A stretch of DNA of 64,000 nucleotides, from assembly GCF_048595755.1 (NCBI RefSeq), contig NZ_CP184360.1:1240001-1304000 (forward strand), given 5' to 3'. How positions within the stretch are numbered: position 1 is the stretch's first letter; every line of letters starts with the position of its first letter. Source of the stretch: Luteococcus sp048595755. GTDB lineage: Bacteria > Actinomycetota > Actinomycetes > Propionibacteriales > Propionibacteriaceae. Under the pieces are notes generated by a model that made no database searches, was not told the DNA's origin, and saw only the letters and a list, made by a program, of their open reading frames with translations. This document shows, piece after piece, positions 34,721 through 43,008 of this stretch. Made by a program: the position numbers and the translations under genes.

Positions 34721-35332
34721 ATGGAAGGCTTCTACTTCGACCAGTCGGCCTGCAATGGCTGCAAGGCCTGCGCCATCGCGTGCAAGGACAAGCACGACCT
34801 GCCCATCGGCGTGCAGTGGCGCCGGGTGATCGAATACACCGGCGGCAGCTGGGTGCAGCAGGGCGACACCTACGAACCCAAGGTGTTCAGCTACTACACC
34901 TCGATCTCGTGCAATCACTGCGAGGACCCGATCTGCGCGGAGGTGTGCCCCACCACCGCCATGACCATCCGCGACGACGGCACGGTCTACGTCGATCCCA
35001 AGAAGTGCATCGGCTGCAAGTACTGCGCGATGGCCTGCCCGTACAGCGCTCCGCAGTTCAACCCCGAGAAGGGGGTCATGACCAAGTGCGACGGCTGCAA
35101 GGACTACCGCGACGCCGGGCAGGAGCCCGCCTGCGTGGCCGCCTGCCCCTCGCGCGCGCTGGAGTGGGGTGACGTGGCCGAGCTGGCCAAGAAGCACAAC
35201 AGTGACGTGCGGTCCGTGGAACCGCTGCCCGACCCCGAGATCACCCGCCCCAACCTGGTGATCACCCCGCACCGCGACGCCCAGCCCCCGGGCCAGGGCA
35301 CCGGCGAGATCGCGAACCCCGAGGAGATCTGA
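34721..35332 (+). CDS. dmsB: DMSO reductase iron-sulfur subunit
   Basis: A 203-residue ferredoxin-like protein, 11 bases after dmsA. The four cluster motifs are complete: CNGCKACAIAC near residues 11-21, CNHCEDPICAEVC near 65-77, CIGCKYCAMAC near 97-107, and the split set CDGC with CVAAC near 123-143. This is the DmsB/NrfC pattern of four 4Fe-4S clusters. It moves electrons from the membrane subunit DmsC to DmsA. No Tat signal is needed because it is exported with DmsA. The next gene starts 1 base after its stop. Confidence 0.9.
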   Translation: MEGFYFDQSACNGCKACAIACKDKHDLPIGVQWRRVIEYTGGSWVQQGDTYEPKVFSYYTSISCNHCEDPICAEVCPTTAMTIRDDGTVYVDPKKCIGCKYCAMACPYSAPQFNPEKGVMTKCDGCKDYRDAGQEPACVAACPSRALEWGDVAELAKKHNSDVRSVEPLPDPEITRPNLVITPHRDAQPPGQGTGEIANPEEI

Positions 35333-35333
35333 C

Positions 35334-36248
35334 ATGTGGCACGAACTTCCGCTGGTGATCTTCACCATCTGCGCCCAGATGTCGGTGGGCTCCTTCATCG
35401 TGCTCGGCATCATCCACCTGGCCGGCCTGAAGGTGCCGCAGAAGACGATGGACAAGGTGACCGACCCGGCGCTGTATGCCATCGGTCCGCTGCTGGTGCT
35501 GGGCCTGGCCGCCTCGACGATGCACCTGGGCAAGCCGCTGCGCGCCCCCAATGCCCTGCTGCACCTGGGCTCCAGCTGGCTCTCGCGCGAGATCGTCGCC
35601 GGCATGGCCTTCGCCGCGCTGGGCGCCGCCTTTGCCATCTGCCAGTGGTTCAAGCTGCTCAACCACCGGCTGCGCCAGGTGCTGGCCGGGCTGACCGCGG
35701 TGGTGGGCATCTTCCTGGTCTTCGCCATCAGCAAGGTCTACTCGCTGCGCACCGTGCCCGCCTGGGCGACGGTGCACACCCCGATCGCCTTCTACATCAC
35801 CACGCTCCTGTTGGGCGGCCTGGCGGTGGCCGCCGCGCTGCTGGTGGTCTACCGCATCCGTCGCGGCCGCTCCGAGCCCGATCCCGAGGCCGACGCCCTG
35901 CTCACCCAGACGGTGCGCGCCATCTCGCTGGCCGGCGTGGTGCTGATCGCGGTGCGCTTCTTCGAACGCGTCAGCTACTACGCCTTCCTGGGTGGGCACT
36001 CCTCGCCGGCGGCGCGTCGCTCGCTGGAGATCCTGGGCGGCGAGCTGGGTGGCTGGCGCACGGCGCAGGCCCTGCTACTGGCCGCCGCACTACTGTGCCT
36101 GGCCTACCTGCTGTTCAAGCTGGTGGCGCGGGTGGACAGCTACCAGTTCCTGCCCGCGCTGGGCGTGGTGGCCTTCGCCCTGGCCTTCGTCGGTGAGTTC
36201 ATCGGCCGCCTGATGTTCTACGGCTCGATGGTGCGGGTGGGCACGTGA
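35334..36248 (+). CDS. dmsC: DMSO reductase membrane anchor subunit
   Basis: A 304-residue membrane protein with about eight hydrophobic helices. LVIFTICAQMSVGSFIVLGI begins the first, and STMHLGKPLRAPNALLHLGS with SSWLSREI is the conserved DmsC loop. It anchors DmsAB and oxidises menaquinol. The start is 1 base after dmsB, and the stop overlaps the chaperone gene's GTG start. Confidence 0.88.
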   Translation: MWHELPLVIFTICAQMSVGSFIVLGIIHLAGLKVPQKTMDKVTDPALYAIGPLLVLGLAASTMHLGKPLRAPNALLHLGSSWLSREIVAGMAFAALGAAFAICQWFKLLNHRLRQVLAGLTAVVGIFLVFAISKVYSLRTVPAWATVHTPIAFYITTLLLGGLAVAAALLVVYRIRRGRSEPDPEADALLTQTVRAISLAGVVLIAVRFFERVSYYAFLGGHSSPAARRSLEILGGELGGWRTAQALLLAAALLCLAYLLFKLVARVDSYQFLPALGVVAFALAFVGEFIGRLMFYGSMVRVGT

Positions 36249-36892
36249 GGTCCCTCGACGAGCTGGCCTGCGCCGGTGCGGTGCTGCGCGTGCTGTCCGG
36301 CCTGATGGCCGGGCCGCCCGACGAGCAGAGACTTGCCACCCTGCGCGACCCGCAGTGGTTGGAGCAGTGGCCCATGGCCCGCACCGACGTCTGCCGCGCC
36401 GGCCTGCACCTGCTGGAACGCAGCGCGCAGGAAGGCGAGGACGCCACCCTGGTTGCCCAGGACCACGCCCGTCTGGTGGGAGGGCCAGGGCGGGTGGCGG
36501 TGCACCCCTACGAATCGGTGCACCGTTCGGTCGAGGGGCTGCTCTTCGAGCAGGAGACCCTGGAGGTTCGTGCCGCCTACGCCGAGTTCGGGCTGGCCGC
36601 GCCCGACAAGAACCGTTCCCCCGACGACCACATCAGCCTGGAGCTGGAGTTCGTCGCCACGCTCGCCGAGCGCGCCCTGGACGCCGAGGGCGAGGAGCTC
36701 GAGCGTCTGGTGGTTGGTTTCGACCGCTTCCTGGCCGAGCACCTGTTCCAGTGGGCCCCGAACTTCTTCGACACCCTGGGCCGCGCGGCGCAGACCCACT
36801 TCCACCACGGGGTGGCCCTGCTCGGGGTGGACACCCTGGTCCAGCTCGGGGCGGGCCGTACGGCTCCCGCACAGGGGGCGCCGCAGGGCTGA
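36245..36892 (+). CDS. dmsD: TorD/DmsD-type Tat chaperone
   Basis: A 215-residue helical protein. GTG 36245 overlaps the dmsC stop by 4 bases, so it is coupled. It shows the TorD family pattern: LLFEQETLEVRAAYAEFGLA, DDHISLELEFVATLAERAL (near 120-145) and FLAEHLFQWAPNFFDTL. These chaperones bind the Tat signal of the molybdoenzyme and hold it until the cofactor is in place. The symbol follows its position behind dmsABC. Confidence 0.8.
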   Translation: MRSLDELACAGAVLRVLSGLMAGPPDEQRLATLRDPQWLEQWPMARTDVCRAGLHLLERSAQEGEDATLVAQDHARLVGGPGRVAVHPYESVHRSVEGLLFEQETLEVRAAYAEFGLAAPDKNRSPDDHISLELEFVATLAERALDAEGEELERLVVGFDRFLAEHLFQWAPNFFDTLGRAAQTHFHHGVALLGVDTLVQLGAGRTAPAQGAPQG

Positions 36893-36981
36893 GGCAGCAC
36901 GGGAGTGCCTTGTCGGGCGACGTTCCGGTGGGCGGACCGCACGTGCCAATCGATGGAACGGGGCGTTGAACGCTCGCTCAA

Positions 36982-36997
36982 ACCAGAGGACTCTGGT
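36982..36997 (+). promoter_or_regulatory. Palindrome covering the mhpD ribosome site and start
   Basis: ACCAGAG (36982-36988) and CTCTGGT (36991-36997) are inverted repeats around GA. The Shine-Dalgarno AGAGGA (36985-36990) and the first two bases of the GTG start fall inside. It may fold over the ribosome site in mRNA or be a DNA operator of the meta-cleavage operon. The 36893-36981 stretch shows no clear promoter. Confidence 0.4.
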
Positions 36998-37802
36998 GAA
37001 TGTGACGAACAACACAGACAATGCTGTCGGTCGGTTGTTGACCGCCTCCCAGACCCGCGTCCCCTGCGCCCCCGTCCGTGACCTGATCGGCCGCGACGAT
37101 GTCGAGGCCGCCTATGCGGTGCAGGAGAAGATCACCGAGGCCCGGGTGGCCGCCGGTGCCCGCATCGTCGGCCGCAAGATCGGCCTGACCTCCGTGGCCG
37201 TGCAGCAGCAGCTCGGCGTCGACCAGCCCGACTTCGGCGTGCTGTTCGACGACATGGTCTTCCAGGACGGCCAGACCATCCCCGCCGACACCTTCATGCA
37301 GCCCAAGGTGGAGGCCGAGGTGGCCTTCGTCCTTGGCAAGGATCTGGCCGAGGGCGAACTCGACATGGCCCAGATCCGCGACGCCGTCGCGGAGGTGCGC
37401 GCCGCCATCGAGATCTGCGACTCCCGCATCGAGAACTGGGACATCAGCTTCGGTGACACCGTCGCCGACAATGCCTCGGCCGGTGCCTACGTGCTGGGCA
37501 CCACCAGCCTCACCCTGGACGAGGTGGAGCCGCGCGAGGTGACCATGACCATGACCGTCACCGGCCAGGAGGACTCGGTGGGCACTGGCGAGGCCTGCCT
37601 GGGCGATCCGTTGAACGCGCTGCAGTGGCTGGCCGTCAAGAGCCGTGAGCTGGGCAGCCCGCTCACCGCCGGTCAGGTCATTCTCTCCGGGGCCCTGGGC
37701 CCCATGCGTCCCGTGGCACCCGGTGCCCGGGCCGTCACCACCATCAGCAAGCTCGGCGAGGTCTCGCTGGGCTTCGGCGAGGAAGCAGGCAGTAATGACT
37801 GA
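36996..37802 (+). CDS. mhpD: 2-hydroxypenta-2,4-dienoate hydratase (2-keto-4-pentenoate hydratase)
   Basis: A 268-residue enzyme of the fumarylacetoacetate hydrolase-like fold. GTG 36996 follows AGAGGA at 5 bases; GTG 37002 is a close alternative. Family stretches: GARIVGRKIGLTSVAVQQQL, FMQPKVEAEVAFVLGKDL (metal-binding Glu residues) and IEICDSRIENWDISFGDTVA. It adds water to 2-hydroxypentadienoate to give 4-hydroxy-2-oxovalerate. Its stop overlaps the start of mhpF. First gene of an mhpDFEBC operon. Confidence 0.9.
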   Translation: MNVTNNTDNAVGRLLTASQTRVPCAPVRDLIGRDDVEAAYAVQEKITEARVAAGARIVGRKIGLTSVAVQQQLGVDQPDFGVLFDDMVFQDGQTIPADTFMQPKVEAEVAFVLGKDLAEGELDMAQIRDAVAEVRAAIEICDSRIENWDISFGDTVADNASAGAYVLGTTSLTLDEVEPREVTMTMTVTGQEDSVGTGEACLGDPLNALQWLAVKSRELGSPLTAGQVILSGALGPMRPVAPGARAVTTISKLGEVSLGFGEEAGSND

Positions 37803-38784
37803 CGTGACCAATCCCGATCCGCACGGCCGCGGTGACGGCCCCCGCGTGAAGGTGGCCATCATCGGCTCGGGCAACATCGGCACCGACCTGATGATCAAGG
37901 TGCTGCGCAATTCCGAGTACCTCGAGATGGGTGCCATGGTTGGCATCGATCCCGCCTCCGACGGGCTGGCCCGCGCCGAGCGCATGGGCGTGCCGACCAT
38001 CTCCAACGGCGTCGACGGCCTGGTGGAGATGGATGGCTTCGAGGACATCAAGATCGTCTTCGACGCCACGAGCGCCAAGGCCCACGAGTACAACTCCAGC
38101 AAGCTGGCCCCGCACGGCATCCACCAGATCGACCTGACCCCCGCCGCTCTCGGCCCCTACGTGGTGCCCGCGGTGAACCTGGACGAGAACCTGGACGCGA
38201 TGGACGTCAACATGGTCACCTGCGGTGGCCAGGCCACCATCCCGGTGGTGGCCGCCATCAGCCGCGTCACCCCGGTGCTCTACGGCGAGATCGTCGCCTC
38301 GATCGCCAGCAAGTCGGCCGGCCCCGGCACCCGCGCCAACATCGACGAGTTCACCGAGACCACCTCGGCGGCCATCGAGGCGATCGGCGGCGCCAAGAAG
38401 GGCAAGGCCATCATCATCCTCAACCCGGCCGAGCCGCCGATGATGATGCGTGACACCGTCCTGGCCCTGGTGAAGGCCCCCGACCCGGCCACCCAGGACC
38501 AGATCCGCGAATCGGTCACCACCATGGTCGCCGAGGTTGCCAAGTACGTCCCCGGCTACCGCCTCAAGCAGGACGTGCAGATCATGCCCGTCGACGACGA
38601 CGCCCCGGTGCACACGCTCACCGGTGACGACAGCGAGCGTCCGACCCACCAGGTGTCGGTCTTCCTCGAGGTCGAGGGTGCCGCCCACTACCTGCCGGCC
38701 TACGCCGGAAACCTCGACATCATGACGTCGGCCGCCATGCGCGTCGGCGACCGGATGGCTGCCCGAAAGGTGATCCAGGCATGA
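37795..38784 (+). CDS. mhpF: Acetaldehyde dehydrogenase (acetylating)
   Basis: A 329-residue NAD-dependent enzyme. ATG 37795 overlaps the mhpD stop by 8 bases. Rossmann motif IIGSGNIGTDLMIKVL near residues 22-37; catalytic cysteine in DVNMVTCGGQAT near 136-147. It converts the acetaldehyde released by MhpE to acetyl-CoA, normally in a complex with MhpE that channels the aldehyde. It ends in an ATGA overlap with mhpE. Confidence 0.93.
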   Translation: MTDVTNPDPHGRGDGPRVKVAIIGSGNIGTDLMIKVLRNSEYLEMGAMVGIDPASDGLARAERMGVPTISNGVDGLVEMDGFEDIKIVFDATSAKAHEYNSSKLAPHGIHQIDLTPAALGPYVVPAVNLDENLDAMDVNMVTCGGQATIPVVAAISRVTPVLYGEIVASIASKSAGPGTRANIDEFTETTSAAIEAIGGAKKGKAIIILNPAEPPMMMRDTVLALVKAPDPATQDQIRESVTTMVAEVAKYVPGYRLKQDVQIMPVDDDAPVHTLTGDDSERPTHQVSVFLEVEGAAHYLPAYAGNLDIMTSAAMRVGDRMAARKVIQA

Positions 38785-39803
38785 GCAAGAAGATCTTCGT
38801 CCAGGACGTGACGCTGCGCGACGGCATGCACGCCGTGCGCCACCGCATGACTCCCGACAACATCAAGGCCATTGTCAAGGCCCTCGACGAGGCCGGAGTC
38901 GACGCCATCGAGGTGGCACACGGCGACGGCCTGGCCGGCGGTTCGCTGAACTACGGCCCCGGTTCCAACACCGACTGGGAGTGGATCGAGGCGGCGGCCG
39001 AGGTGCTGCAGAATGCCCGTCTCACCACCCTGCTGCTGCCCGGCGTCGGCACGCTGGAGGAGCTGCACAAGGCCTACGAGCTGGGTGTTCGTTCGGTGCG
39101 CGTGGCCACCCACTGCACCGAGGCCGACATCTCGGCGCAGCACATCGCCGCCGCTCGTGAGATCGGCATGGACGTCTCCGGCTTCCTGATGCTCAGCCAC
39201 ATGGCCGAGCCCGCGCAGCTGGCCGAGCAGGCCAAGCTGATGGAGAGCTACGGCGCCCACTGCGTCTACGTCACCGACTCGGGCGGCCGCATGACCATGA
39301 CCGACGTCGTCGATCGGATCAAGGCCTACCGCGACGTGCTGGACGACAAGACCGAGATCGGCATCCACGCCCACGAGAACCTGTCGCTGTCGGTGGCCAA
39401 CTCCGTCGTGGCCGTCGAGAACGGGGTCTACCGTGTCGACGCGTCGCTGGCCGGCCAGGGCGCCGGTGCCGGCAACTGCCCGATCGAGCCCTTCATCGCG
39501 GTGGCCAACCTGTACGGCTTCGAGCACGGCTGTGACCTGTTCAAGTTGCAGGATGCTGCTGACGACCTGGTTCGTCCGCTGCAGGACCGCCCGGTGCGCG
39601 TCGACCGCGAGACCCTCAGCCTGGGCTACGCCGGCGTGTACTCGTCCTTCCTGCGCCATGCGGAGATCGCCTCCAAGCGCTACGGCGTCGACGTGCGCGA
39701 GATCCTGCTGGAGTGCGGTGAGCGTCGTCTCGTTGGCGGCCAGGAGGACATGATCGTCGACGTGGCACTCGACCTGGTGAAGAAGAAGGGCCAGCAGGCC
39801 TGA
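38781..39803 (+). CDS. mhpE: 4-hydroxy-2-oxovalerate aldolase
   Basis: A 340-residue DRE-TIM aldolase. The N-terminus VTLRDGMHAVRH carries the conserved Arg/Asp, and GIHAHENLSLSVANSV and GQGAGAGNCPIEPFI contribute the metal-binding His residues and the C-terminal channel. It splits 4-hydroxy-2-oxovalerate to pyruvate and acetaldehyde, and pairs with MhpF. It overlaps mhpF by 4 bases. Confidence 0.93.
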   Translation: MSKKIFVQDVTLRDGMHAVRHRMTPDNIKAIVKALDEAGVDAIEVAHGDGLAGGSLNYGPGSNTDWEWIEAAAEVLQNARLTTLLLPGVGTLEELHKAYELGVRSVRVATHCTEADISAQHIAAAREIGMDVSGFLMLSHMAEPAQLAEQAKLMESYGAHCVYVTDSGGRMTMTDVVDRIKAYRDVLDDKTEIGIHAHENLSLSVANSVVAVENGVYRVDASLAGQGAGAGNCPIEPFIAVANLYGFEHGCDLFKLQDAADDLVRPLQDRPVRVDRETLSLGYAGVYSSFLRHAEIASKRYGVDVREILLECGERRLVGGQEDMIVDVALDLVKKKGQQA

Positions 39804-39816
39804 CAGTCCAACCGGT

Positions 39817-39846
39817 GCCCCGGGACCCAGCGCAGGGTTCCGGGGC
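39817..39846 (+). other. Hairpin between mhpE and mhpB
   Basis: GCCCCGGGACCC (39817-39828) pairs with GGGTTCCGGGGC (39835-39846), 11 of 12, with a 6-base loop and no U-tract. It could be a weak internal terminator or an RNA-stability element separating the hydratase/dehydrogenase/aldolase block from the dioxygenase/hydrolase block. Confidence 0.45.
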
Positions 39847-39887
39847 GCAACCACACCGGCCTGGCGGCCGGACTCAGGAGGAAAACA

Positions 39888-40829
39888 ATGCCCGCAGCAC
39901 TCGTGGCGATGTCGCATTCGCCGCTGATCGGCTTCGTCGACGTCCCCGAAGAACTCAAGACCGAACTCGACGGCGTCTTCGACACCGCCCGCAGCTTCGT
40001 CAAGGACTTCGATCCGACGCTGATCATCAACTTTGCCCCCGACCACTACAACGGCTTCTTCTACGACACCATGCCGCCCTTCTGCGTCGGTCTGCGCGGC
40101 TTCGGGCTGGGTGACTACGACACCGCGGTGGGCGACCTGGACGTTCCCACCGAGAAGGCCGAGTCGCTGGTCAGCTTCGTCCAGGACCAGGACATCGACA
40201 TGACGATGTCGCGCTACATGGGGCTGGACCACGGCGCCGTGCAGCCGATGGAGATCCTGTTCGGTGGCATCGACACCGTCCCCACCATCCCGGTCTTCGT
40301 CAATGGTGTGGCGGGCCCCTTCGTGCCGATGCGTCGCATCCGCGCCATGGGGCAGGCCATCGGCCGGTGGGCCGCCGACCAGGACGAGCGGGTGTTGCTG
40401 ATCGCCTCGGGCGGTCTCTCGCACGATCCGCCGGTGCCGCAGTGGGCCACCGCCAGCGAGGACGTCCGCAAGTTCCTGCTGGACGGCCGCAATCCCACCC
40501 CGGAGGCCCGCCAGGCCCGCCAGGAGCGGGTCATCAATGCCGCCAAGGACTTCGTCGAGGGCAAGGCCACCATTCGCGACCTGAATCCTGAGTGGGACCA
40601 GAACTTCATGAAGATGTGCGCCGAGCACGACATCGCCGGGCTGGACGCGCTGACCGTCGACGAGATGGTGCGCGATGCCGGCAACTCCTCGCACGAGGTG
40701 CGCACCTGGGTGAGCGCCTTCAGCGCCTTTGGAGCCATCGGAGACTACAAGGTTGACTACCAGTACTACCGCGAGATCAAGCACTACATCGCCGGTTTCG
40801 GCGTGATGACTGCCACGCAGCAGGCCTGA
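39888..40829 (+). CDS. mhpB: 2,3-dihydroxyphenylpropionate 1,2-dioxygenase (class III extradiol)
   Basis: A 313-residue LigB-type ring-cleavage enzyme with a strong AGGAGG site. Iron-site stretches: AMSHSPLIGFVD near the N-terminus, FAPDHYNGFFYDTMPPFC, and the later SGGLSHDPPVPQ. It opens the ring of 2,3-dihydroxyphenylpropionate to 2-hydroxy-6-ketonona-2,4-dienedioate. The length matches E. coli MhpB (314). It stands behind the hairpin and before the hydrolase. Confidence 0.9.
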   Translation: MPAALVAMSHSPLIGFVDVPEELKTELDGVFDTARSFVKDFDPTLIINFAPDHYNGFFYDTMPPFCVGLRGFGLGDYDTAVGDLDVPTEKAESLVSFVQDQDIDMTMSRYMGLDHGAVQPMEILFGGIDTVPTIPVFVNGVAGPFVPMRRIRAMGQAIGRWAADQDERVLLIASGGLSHDPPVPQWATASEDVRKFLLDGRNPTPEARQARQERVINAAKDFVEGKATIRDLNPEWDQNFMKMCAEHDIAGLDALTVDEMVRDAGNSSHEVRTWVSAFSAFGAIGDYKVDYQYYREIKHYIAGFGVMTATQQA

Positions 40830-40871
40830 CCTCCAGAGCCCTGCAGAGTTTCTCAAGAAGGGAACGAATCG

Positions 40872-41705
40872 ATGGAAATCACCTACGACTCCACCTCCAA
40901 GATGGTCAAGACCCGTCGTTGGAACATCCACATCAACGAGGCTGGCTCGGGTGACAAGGTCATCTTCATGCTGCACGGCTCCGGCCCCGGCGCCACCGGC
41001 TGGAGCAACTTCAGCAAGAACATCCCCGCCCTGGCCGAGCAGTACCGCGTCATCGCCGTCGACATGCCCGGTTGGGGCGAGTCCGATCCGGTGACCTACC
41101 AGGAGCGCGACCACTCGACCGCTCTGGCCGACCTGATGGACGAGCTGGGCGTCGACAAGGCCGCCGCCGTGATCGGCAACTCGATGGGCGGCGGCACCAC
41201 CGTGCGCTTCGGCTACGAGCACCCCGAGCGCGTCGAGAAGCTCATCACCATGGGCTCCAGCTCCGGCAGCTCGTCGCTCTTCGGTGCGGCCGGCTTCACC
41301 GAGGGCCTGAAGATCCTGCAGAAGGGTTACCGTGAGCCCTCCTTCGAGACCATGCGCGAGCTGGTCGACATCATGACCTTCGACAGCTCCTTCGCCACCG
41401 ACGAGCTGATCCAGGGCCGTGCAGACATGGTGAAGGCCCACCCCGAGCACAACCAGAACTTCATCGACGGCACCGGCAAGCGCGCCGTCGTGGAGCTGGA
41501 CTTTGCCAAGGTGCGCACCATCAAGGCCCCGGCGCTGCTCTTCCACGGCCGCGACGACCGCGTCGTGCCCTTCGAGCACTCGCTGCGCCTCACCTCGCTG
41601 ATCCCCGATTCGCGTCTGGTGCTCATCAACCGCTGCGGCCACTGGCTGCAGATCGAGCACACCGAGGAGTTCAACCGCCAGGTGCTCAGCTTCCTGGCCA
41701 ACTGA
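40872..41705 (+). CDS. mhpC: 2-hydroxy-6-oxonona-2,4-dienedioate hydrolase
   Basis: A 277-residue alpha/beta hydrolase. Oxyanion motif HGSGPGATGWSNF near residues 36-48, nucleophile Ser in GNSMGGG near 113-119, acid Asp in HGRDDRVVP and the catalytic His in CGHWLQIEH. It is a C-C bond hydrolase of meta-cleavage products, giving 2-hydroxypentadienoate for MhpD and succinate. Last gene of the operon; a long stem-loop follows. Confidence 0.92.
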   Translation: MEITYDSTSKMVKTRRWNIHINEAGSGDKVIFMLHGSGPGATGWSNFSKNIPALAEQYRVIAVDMPGWGESDPVTYQERDHSTALADLMDELGVDKAAAVIGNSMGGGTTVRFGYEHPERVEKLITMGSSSGSSSLFGAAGFTEGLKILQKGYREPSFETMRELVDIMTFDSSFATDELIQGRADMVKAHPEHNQNFIDGTGKRAVVELDFAKVRTIKAPALLFHGRDDRVVPFEHSLRLTSLIPDSRLVLINRCGHWLQIEHTEEFNRQVLSFLAN

Positions 41706-41740
41706 TCACGGCCCCGCCAGGGGCGGGTCTGAATCCCACC

Positions 41741-41787
41741 AAGTGAGGGTGTTTCGCACTGATGATCGGTGCGAGACACCCTCACTT
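41741..41787. terminator. Bidirectional terminator between mhpC and an MFS gene
   Basis: Arms AAGTGAGGGTGTTTCGCAC (41741-41759) and GTGCGAGACACCCTCACTT (41769-41787) pair at 18 of 19, the odd one being G-U. The right arm overlaps the stop codon of the leftward MFS gene (41782-41784). A second small GC-rich stem is at about 41711-41729. Confidence 0.75.
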
Positions 41788-43008
41788 CGTGTTGGACCGA
41801 CGGGTTGTGCGGCCGGCGAGCAGCACCAGCGCCAGGGCGGTGAGGACCAGGCCGCCCGTGAGCACCGTCACCCCGGGCCAGGCCCAACCGCTCCACGCCC
41901 AGCCGGCGGCGGTGCCGGCCGTGGAACTGCCCAGGTAGTAGGCGAAGAGGTAGAGCGAGGCGGCCTGCCCGGTGCCCAACCCGTTGTGCACGGCATTGGC
42001 CGAGACCCAGCCGCTGGCCACCCCGTGCGCCGCGAAGAAACCCACCGAGACCAGCGAGAGCCCCAGCACCACCAACGGCAGCGGGCCCGCGGCGGTCAGT
42101 GCGATCCCGGCCAGGTGCAGCGTCAGGCCGCCCAGCAGGACGGTGCGCGAGCCGTGCTCCTCGGTGGCCCGTCCGGCGCGGGCCGAACTCCACGAGCCCA
42201 GCGCGTAGACCAGGAAGACCAGTCCGGCCACGCCCACCGAGAGGTCATAGGGCGGAGCCGCCAGCCGGAAGCCCATCGCGTTGAAGCCGGCGACGAAGGC
42301 CCCCATTCCCAGGAAGGCAACGGCCATCAGCGCCAGCTGCACCCGATTGCCCAGCAGGGCCAGGGTCTTGCTGGTGAGGACCCTGGGCGAGAGGGGCTGG
42401 GGGACGAAGTGTTGGGAACGGGGCAGCAGACGCCACACCGCCAGCGCGCAGGCGAGCGCCAGCAGGCCGATGCCCGCGATGGCGGCTCGCCACCCGAACA
42501 GGTCGGCCAGTGCCCCGGTGACCAGCCGGCCCGACATGCCGCCCAGCGCCGTGCCACCGATGTAGAGGCCGGTGGCGCGGCTGGCCGCCGCGGCGTGGAT
42601 CTCCTCACGCAGGTAGGCGACGGCGACGGCCGGCAGGCCCGCCACGCACACCCCCAGCAGAGCACGAGCCGCCAGCAGCATCGTCCAGGTGGGGCTGAAG
42701 GCACTCAGCAGGGTGAGCAGCGCCGTCGCGAACAGGCTTGCCAGCATGACATTGGTGCGTCCGATCGCATCCGAGATCGGCCCCAGGAAGAGCAGTGCGA
42801 TGCCGAGCGTGAGCGTGGTGGCCGAGACCGACAGCGCCGTTTGTGTGGGGGACAGGGAGAAGACCTGCGCCAGCAGCGGCAGCAGTGGCTGGGTGCAGTA
42901 GAGGGTGGCGAAGGTGACCAGCCCGGCCAGGAAGAGCGCCACCGTCGTGTTGCGGTAGGCGCGCTGTCCTGGTTGGTGACCGGGGCCGGGGCTGGCGGTC
43001 TGGATCAC
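41782..43008 (-). CDS. MFS transporter (YnfM-like)
   Basis: A 408-residue 12-helix carrier. Helix 2-3 motif GPISDAIGRTNVMLAS is a variant of the MFS motif A (GxLaDrxGrr). The N-terminus CTQPLLPLLAQVFSLSPTQT is common to the drug/sugar efflux branch around E. coli YnfM. The start overlaps the previous gene's stop by 4 bases, so both form one operon with the peptidase-E-like gene. Substrate unknown. Confidence 0.8.
   Translation of the reverse strand: MIQTASPGPGHQPGQRAYRNTTVALFLAGLVTFATLYCTQPLLPLLAQVFSLSPTQTALSVSATTLTLGIALLFLGPISDAIGRTNVMLASLFATALLTLLSAFSPTWTMLLAARALLGVCVAGLPAVAVAYLREEIHAAAASRATGLYIGGTALGGMSGRLVTGALADLFGWRAAIAGIGLLALACALAVWRLLPRSQHFVPQPLSPRVLTSKTLALLGNRVQLALMAVAFLGMGAFVAGFNAMGFRLAAPPYDLSVGVAGLVFLVYALGSWSSARAGRATEEHGSRTVLLGGLTLHLAGIALTAAGPLPLVVLGLSLVSVGFFAAHGVASGWVSANAVHNGLGTGQAASLYLFAYYLGSSTAGTAAGWAWSGWAWPGVTVLTGGLVLTALALVLLAGRTTRRSNTK

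Noticed and set aside
38700..41660. Very long open frame on the minus strand opposite mhpEBC
   Set aside because: It mirrors the codon positions of strongly identified genes on the plus strand; His/Gly/Val-rich low-information translation with no domain.
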